A stretch of DNA of 64,000 bases, from positions 27,732,650 through 27,796,649 of the forward strand of contig NC_134026.1 of assembly GCF_964204645.1 (NCBI RefSeq). The letters run 5' to 3'. The DNA is from Tubulanus polymorphus (lineage: Eukaryota; Nemertea; Palaeonemertea; Tubulaniformes; Tubulanidae). The translations under genes and the position numbers were made by a program. Below are positions 59,040 to 64,000 of this stretch, piece after piece (the stretch's first letter is position 1; each line of letters begins with the position of its first letter). A model generated the notes under the pieces. That model was not told the DNA's origin, searched no databases, and worked only from the letters and a program-made list of their open reading frames with translations.

Positions 59040-59416
59040 TTCTGATAGGCCCTGATGCTGAAATAGACGATCAGCCGGGGTGTCCCAGTATTTATTTAGA
59101 GTGGTCCTGATGCAGACAAAAAGGACATGTAAGAGTGTTCTGGGTTCGAACGTAGATACCACTTATACTGGGAATGGTCCTAATGTTGATTTGAAGTTAA
59201 ATAGGACTGTACGATACAATTACATGTATACATATAACTATTATCGCCACCTATTGGAATTTCGATAAACTATCAAATAGCTAGAATTAACCGTTGTAAA
59301 TATTTGTGGTGTACCACATTTCACAAGCGCCATCTATCGGAATATGGAATAAAATGTCTACAAACGTAGTGGAGTGGCGGGTTCGAACCCATTGCATTGA
59401 TTCGGAGGGCCGAATC
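59040..59416 (+). repeat. Right subterminal copies of the ~77-bp B-box repeat
   Basis: GGCCCTGATGCTGAAATAGA, GTGGTCCTGATGCAGAC, CTGGGTTCGAACG and GCGGGTTCGAACCC are members of the family at 27165-27480, in the same orientation and more degenerate. Confidence 0.65.
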
Positions 59417-59688
59417 CAGCGACGGATCCAGGGGGGCACCCCCTAAAGTCCTCCCTAATTTTTTATGGACTGACGGCATGTGAAAAATCCCTGAAAATGC
59501 GTAAACTTATGTCTTCGTTTACCAGCGCTTTTTTACGGCAGTCCTACGTCGTTCATGTTGTTTCATACTCTGATTGTGCCCAGAACGCGTCTACGCGCGT
59601 CTAATTTTGAAAAATTCTCTGGGGGAGGACCCCCCAGATCCCTATTTGAATTTGTGCACCCCTCCATGAAATCCTGGATCCGCCGCTG
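59417..59688. mobile_element. 272-bp MITE, CAGCGRCGGATCCAGG ends
   Basis: Terminal inverted repeats match at 15 of 16 bases (59417-59432 and 59673-59688), followed by a GGGGGGCACCCCC-like stretch. No coding sequence. Confidence 0.85.
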
Positions 59689-60461
59689 GACTCTTATCAT
59701 CACAGCCGGATTGATATCTAAATAATCCGGGAATTTGATCAGACGGTGGCCTAGCTAAGTCAGTTTTGGTGGAACGAACATACCTGATAAAAGTCTTATT
59801 AGAACCAGAAAGCACAGGCAGTTGAACAAAACATCGTTTTTTAATCCATTCTTCCCTTTATTGCAAAAGACGGTGCGGGTGAGCTGAATCAAACTCTATG
59901 TAATAATAAGGCTTCAAGAAGAAAAATAAAAAATGTTTTGTTTCGTGTTTTATGTTTTATTTTTCTGAAATCTCTAATGATAAGTTATCAGTTGGTTCAT
60001 GATACTGAAATAGGACAGGGTCTTGAATTTTCTTAAGCAGATTTGAAGCTAGAGTTTCACGTATCATAGTAAATTGAAGACGAATTGAAGAACTGATCTA
60101 TTTTATGGAGTTCAACTGTGTTAAACTGGCATCTAATAACACGTCTTTTTTCATCCTTCAGTTTGATGACTGGATCCCAGGCTCCATATAATTAGATTAC
60201 ATAGCCTACTAGTTGTATTCATCATTATAAGTCTTGCAAGAAAATAAACATTTTCTTCGTAAGTAAATAATTCATTTTGTTTATTTACATACCAAAATAA
60301 TTAATTTAGTGGATATTCCTTGTTGAATAATGTTGAACAAAGAATCATCAAAAGATGATAACGGAGGTAAAGATTGCGTCAATTTATTTATGATTATGCA
60401 ATTTGGCGCACAGAATTGGTTAAATAAAGTCTTTGTATTTGAATTTGTTCCCCTCATCATG
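59689..60461. other. Non-coding right part of the giant element
   Basis: No gene seen. An AATAAA at about 60424, facing the right end, followed by CTTTGTATTTGAATTTG, could end a transcript. Confidence 0.4.
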
Positions 60462-60531
60462 CACGCACGTGGTTATGTTATTATTTATGTATGACGTCAT
60501 CGACAAACTCGTCTTGGAACTAATGACAACC
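60462..60531 (-). repeat. Right terminal inverted repeat of the giant element
   Basis: Reverse complement of the left end: same GGTTGTCATT start, the same internal CCAAGACGAGTTTGTCGATG, the same CRE (TGACGTCA) and an ATACATAAATA variant of the TATA-like run. Confidence 0.8.
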
Positions 60532-60540
60532 GTCCGCTAG
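60532..60540 (+). other. Target-site duplication, right copy (GTCCGCTAG)
   Basis: Identical to 27033-27041. Confidence 0.8.
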
Positions 60541-61100
60541 CGCCATCTCATTGGGCATCGGGACCGGACCAAGTTGTGCGGACAATTTGGACTAGGGGCG
60601 TGGCTAGCGGCCGGGGCGCGGGGACAAACGAAGCCCGTGGGTGCTGTTTCGAAATCCGTATTGCGCCGTCATCACATTCGAGATGATATTATATCCTCTT
60701 CTCGAATTGCTCTCGACCAGTATTGCGTAATAGCTCTCTAGGTTCACCGACCCCCCACCCGCGTGGGACACCGCGACTGGGCCCTGGCGATGGCGGGCCC
60801 ACCGCGCCGGGAGCCTCACCTTCATCGATCCCTGGCACGAGTCAGCATCCTGGAGTAGTGTCACTATCCCCTCCCTAGGCATAGCACACAAATTCAGGCG
60901 TGGCGGCCCGGCCCCCCAGTGTTGCTGGAGACTCGGGCGCCGCATATACTCTCCGTTCCGGACGGGTCTTTTGATATTTTCTGCTGATTAAAATCACACA
61001 TTTTTCTGTGAAAGACACGCCTTTATAGCCAAAGAATAGTACCCCAGTCGAGCCCGGTGGCTCCTCGACTAGTTGAGTGGCAGAAGCCATATTCGCTTCT
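60541..61100. other. GC-rich island in the right flank
   Basis: 60590-60970 is strikingly GC-rich for this window (GGCCGGGGCGCGGGG; CCCACCGCGCCGGGAG). The - strand is open for 113 and 71 codons in overlapping frames, but I recognise no protein, rRNA or snRNA. Without the giant element it would lie about 0.5 kb upstream of the GRX fusion gene, so it may be part of that gene's original promoter region. Confidence 0.45.
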
Positions 61101-61690
61101 CCGGGCAGGTCGATAACTGCAGAAGATTAAATTCGCCAAGGGCAGGTCGCTATTCAGGGGCGGATCTAGGGTTTAATTAAGGAGGGGGAGCAGGTAAAGT
61201 TAGGGCAAAATTTGATGGGCACTTTATGAGCGTCACACCGGAGGTCTGGACACATACCGCACCGCAGGTGCGAAGCCCTTGCCGGGTGTCTGGGGGACTC
61301 TCCCCCAGAAAATTTTCTAAATTTGATGCAATTTTAGAGCTATCTGGGCTTTTCTGGTGGCACCTGGGAGCCTTTGCGAATCCTGTATCCTAGACATAAA
61401 TAGCCAAAGATAAGAGTCGAAAACGGGAAGAGTGGTCTAGCCCCAGCCCTCCATGAAAGTCACCGGAAAACATCAACTATATTTTTGAAACAGCCAATTA
61501 CGGATGGTTTAGTTTTATAACAAATTTTACTTCAATAAAAAAAAATTATGAAAATTTTTTTAGGGGACCTTGAAATTTTGAGGGGGGAGCGCTCCCCCTG
61601 TTCCCCTTGAATCCGCCCCTGCTATCTGCAGAAGCTAAATTCGCCTCTCAGGGAGGTCGCTATTTGCAGAAGCTAAATTAGCCTAAATGA
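61101..61690 (+). repeat. Three ~50-bp tandem units, one split by a MITE
   Basis: Units contain GCAGGTCG(C/A)TA and TGCAGAAG(C/A)T(A/T)AAATT(C/A)GCC; the second unit is interrupted by 61155-61621. Confidence 0.8.
61155..61621. mobile_element. 467-bp MITE, CAGGGGCGGAT ends
   Basis: Eleven-base perfect terminal inverted repeats (CAGGGGCGGAT / ATCCGCCCCTG). The flanks CTATT and CTATC, compared with the intact neighbouring unit (GTCGCTATTTGCAGAAG), indicate about a 5-bp target duplication with one later change. Confidence 0.85.
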
Positions 61691-61769
61691 GAAGTTAAAG
61701 CGAATTACTCTCAATAGAAAACTGTGCGTCAAATTTCAGAGAATTGATTTTCACTTATGTCTCTTAGGG
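61691..61769. other. Short spacer before the LTR
   Basis: No feature seen. Confidence 0.4.
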
Positions 61770-61963
61770 TGTCGTGAAAGGTTCGATTCGACCAGAGGGG
61801 ACAGATCCGAGAGAAAGAAGCAACACGTCTGGTTACTACGAAACCTTGGAAGTGACTGATTTTATTTCACATAGATGGAGAATAAACATAAACAAGATGT
61901 CATCCACAGTAAATATATAAACACAAACCAGATGAGCGGCTTAGTAACCGAACTTTCGAAACA
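61770..61963 (-). repeat. Probable 3' LTR of the BEL/Pao element
   Basis: Read on the - strand it begins TGTTTCGAAAG and ends CTTTCACGACA, i.e. TG...CA with short inverted ends, about 180 bp after the pol stop codon. The partner LTR lies outside the window, so this is inferred from position and end structure only. Confidence 0.5.
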
Positions 61964-62142
61964 CTCCCGGCGGCGGGAAGAAAAAATAGGATGTATAATG
62001 CCTATGTGCTATTAGGAATACCTATGAGGTTAATAAGCCTACGTAAAAAATGAGAAATTAATCAATTTCCAATTTCATATCAGAATCACTAAATCTTCGA
62101 TACATTAAGTTTGCATTACTCTGATTAGGCTGAACCTGTGCA

Positions 62143-64000
62143 TTAGTCGACCAGTTTGTCACACCAGTTTTTTATTTTATTTCTAGCGTTCAATGCTGCA
62201 TTTCGTTTTATTTTCATTGGGGGTTGAATATTACTAATTAGTGGCGATGATTCATCATTCATTTTCTCACCACTATCAGAATTGATTTCTAAGGGGTATA
62301 ATTTCTTAAGAGGTCTATTCGTAATTCCGTTTTTAGTACGAATTACCGCGGATCTCACAAGACCGTCGTTGCCCTTGTTCAGACCTTCAATGATAGCGAG
62401 TTGCCAAAAGATTCTCTTTTTTGAGTCATCATGAACGATCACTATATCGCCTATTTTGACATGATTTTCCGTAATTCCACCCCGCTTTAGCGTCTGACAG
62501 TGGTTTTCCCTTAAGGTTGGCAAATATTCATTTCGCCACCGTATCCAGTAATCTTGGAAAAGACTGTCTAAGTATTTCATGCGTTTGTTCGCGTCGGAGA
62601 AACCGATGGGCGGTAAGTTAAAATTCGGATCAATTAGTTCGTTTTCTTCAACTACCGGTTGAGGTAACAGAGTAATCATTCTCCCACAAATTAAATGTGA
62701 TGGAGTTAAGGGAATGATCTCATCGTCATCATTTGTCATGTACGTTAAGGGACGATCGTCTATTGTAGCCTCTATTTCAATAATTAGAGTCGACAATTCG
62801 TCCAAGGTAATACACGCTCGACCAACTACTTTTTTCAAAGTGTATTTCGTTATACCGACTAATCTTTCATAAAATCCGCCAAACCATGGCGCGCGTTTCG
62901 GTATAAATGTCCAAGTGACAAGTTTGTTAGACAGAAAGTTTCTGACTTTTGTTGATTTGAATATTTCTTTGATATCGTTTTCTGCAGACAAAAATGTTGA
63001 ACCATTATCAGAGATCAATTGACTTGGCAACGACCTCCTGCTGGCAAATCTGCGAAATGCTCTCATAAAGGAAGCAGGCGTCAGATCAGTGACTATTTCC
63101 AGATGTATTGCCCTGGAAACGGCGCATGTAAATAGACATATGTATGCCTTGTTCTGTTTTGAGTGTTTCGTGCGATAATATAAATGGCCAGTGAAATCAA
63201 CGCCTGTGATGGTAAAGGGTGGAGCTTCTTTTAGTCTACAGGCAGGTAACGGAGGCGTGATTGGCGCACGATATGATTTACCATCATGTCTAATGCAAAC
63301 TGAGCATTTTCTAATAATTGGGCTAACTATTTTCCTAATTCTTGGTATCCAATATGATTGACGTATGTAACACAAAGTTGATTGTAACCCACTGTGTAGA
63401 ACCATTTTATGGGCGTCACTAATTACTAATTTTGTGTATGGGTGCTTCGATGGCAATAATATTGGGTACTTAGCGTTGTAGTTAAGATTCGCGTTTTGAA
63501 AACGACCGCCACATCTAATTAAACCCTCTTTATCAGTGAATAGGTTTAATTGTTTAGTCAATTGGGTACTTCGTCCCCCTTTCTGAATACATTTAATTTC
63601 ATTTGAAAATTCGTCATCTTGCAAAGAGCGAACCCACGTAGTACGAGCCAAACGTATTTCTGGCACGGTAATATGATTATGTCTAGGTTGACATGTCTTC
63701 TTCATAATAGAAATAAAGCGTAGTACACATGCTGTGACTCGAAGTAATTTATTCAGCGAATTGAATTGCTCGACATCTATTACTTTTTGTATTCCAGACG
63801 GTTCTGATGGAGTTGCGGTGGTTGATAGAACTGAGATAGAATTAGTACTAGCTAATTCTGCACACTGTTGAGAGTGCGATTCAGAATTATTTACTGAACA
63901 AAATAGTACAGTTGAATTATTCAATCGATCAATTGGCCAATCGCCATTAGGCAGCCAAGTTGGTCCAAACCACCATAATCTACTATTATCCAAGTCTTGG
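62143..64000 (-). CDS. BEL/Pao retrotransposon pol, C-terminal part with integrase (partial)
   Basis: The frame is open to the window edge, so the N-terminal protease, reverse transcriptase and most of RNase H lie outside. Counting from 63993, the visible 616 residues hold the end of the RNase H region (SRLWWFGPTW), the integrase zinc-binding HHCC module (H195, H200, C230, C233), and the catalytic core with D266 (TGVDFTG), D329 (ISDNGS) and E376 (GGFYERL). Then comes the BEL-specific C-terminal domain (WIRWRNEYLPTLREN; about 480-590). All three catalytic acids are present and no stop or frameshift is seen, so this copy may be recent. The TTG at 63993 is not a start. It lies outside the giant element. 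Confidence 0.95.
   Translation of the reverse strand, partial: QDLDNSRLWWFGPTWLPNGDWPIDRLNNSTVLFCSVNNSESHSQQCAELASTNSISVLSTTATPSEPSGIQKVIDVEQFNSLNKLLRVTACVLRFISIMKKTCQPRHNHITVPEIRLARTTWVRSLQDDEFSNEIKCIQKGGRSTQLTKQLNLFTDKEGLIRCGGRFQNANLNYNAKYPILLPSKHPYTKLVISDAHKMVLHSGLQSTLCYIRQSYWIPRIRKIVSPIIRKCSVCIRHDGKSYRAPITPPLPACRLKEAPPFTITGVDFTGHLYYRTKHSKQNKAYICLFTCAVSRAIHLEIVTDLTPASFMRAFRRFASRRSLPSQLISDNGSTFLSAENDIKEIFKSTKVRNFLSNKLVTWTFIPKRAPWFGGFYERLVGITKYTLKKVVGRACITLDELSTLIIEIEATIDDRPLTYMTNDDDEIIPLTPSHLICGRMITLLPQPVVEENELIDPNFNLPPIGFSDANKRMKYLDSLFQDYWIRWRNEYLPTLRENHCQTLKRGGITENHVKIGDIVIVHDDSKKRIFWQLAIIEGLNKGNDGLVRSAVIRTKNGITNRPLKKLYPLEINSDSGEKMNDESSPLISNIQPPMKIKRNAALNARNKIKNWCDKLVD

Larger units (their letters stand above)
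27042..60531. mobile_element. Putative giant (~33.5 kb) TIR transposon, possibly Mutator-like
   Basis: Two ~66-70 bp sequences, 33.5 kb apart, are inverted copies of each other and both begin GGTTGTCATT. The same 9-mer GTCCGCTAG flanks both on the outside, in direct orientation, as expected of one insertion event. The inferred empty site reads GCATCC-GTCCGCTAG-CGCCATC. Subterminal arrays of one ~77-bp repeat family occur near both ends. The interior holds one promoter-equipped gene of unknown family, many tandem arrays and nested insertions. Nine-bp duplications are typical of Mutator-like elements; Polintons make 6 bp. I found no transposase, DNA polymerase or integrase frame belonging to it, so it may be non-autonomous. 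Terminal-repeat differences and nested elements suggest it is not recent. Confidence 0.72.

Noticed and set aside
27042-60531. Polinton/Maverick or herpesvirus-transposon fusion as identity of the giant element
   Set aside because: No DNA polymerase B, retroviral-type integrase or capsid genes were recognised inside, and the duplication is 9 bp, not 6.
60590-60970. rRNA, snRNA, SRP RNA or RNase P RNA in the GC-rich island
   Set aside because: No diagnostic sequence of any of these could be matched by eye on either strand.

Overview
This is a window of an animal nuclear genome. Genes are split by GT-AG introns with short exons, the DNA is AT-rich, and tRNA-derived SINEs, MITEs and BEL/Pao retroelements are present. 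The gene set (eIF2D, DNAJC14, WSB1-type SOCS-box protein, PM20D2-like peptidase, a glutaredoxin-DEP-DUF547 fusion, a BTB/C2H2 zinc-finger protein) and the repeat content suggest a marine invertebrate, perhaps a mollusc or other lophotrochozoan. That placement is inference; no marker here fixes the phylum.

Layout. (1) 1-26,540 is gene-dense: ZBTB-like (+, 2304-4232), PM20D2-like (-, 4729-6668), DNAJC14 (+, 7637-12743), WSB1-like (-, 16249-18904), EIF2D (+, 19838-22898) and GRX-DEP-DUF547 (-, 24081-26540). Genes alternate strand, so promoters are shared head-to-head (PM20D2/DNAJC14; WSB1/EIF2D) and 3' ends meet tail-to-tail. Exon joins were worked out by hand; for five of the six genes (the ZBTB-like coding region lies in a single exon) they keep the reading frame through to the stop. 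One join, the last in DNAJC14, is uncertain.

(2) 27,042-60,531 (about 33.5 kb) looks like ONE giant DNA transposon. Its two ends are ~66-70 bp near-identical sequences in inverted orientation, and the same 9 bases (GTCCGCTAG) lie directly outside both ends as a target-site duplication. The terminal repeats carry a CRE plus a TATA-like run pointing inward. Inside are a ~77-bp B-box-bearing repeat near both ends and a TATA/CRE-promoted gene of unknown family (28,326-36,030) with an apparent frameshift at an A8 run. There is also a very large collection of tandem arrays (62, 71, 79, 97, 153 and 160 bp units, with a higher-order repeat of 2,942 bp) and nested insertions: a foldback element with 266-bp arms and 8-bp duplication, two other foldback/MITE elements and a decayed BEL/Pao pol tail. 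I recognise no transposase, so the element looks non-autonomous or is of an unfamiliar kind.

(3) 60,541-64,000 is the right flank: a GC-rich island, a short tandem repeat split by a MITE, and the 3' end of a BEL/Pao retrotransposon (integrase part of pol plus a probable LTR) that runs off the window.

Most notable besides the giant element: the PM20D2-like protein has lost most residues expected to bind its metal ions, a hammerhead-ribozyme-like core lies in an intron of the GRX gene in the sense direction, and 56.3-57.2 kb holds tandem modules that each look like an exon with splice sites.
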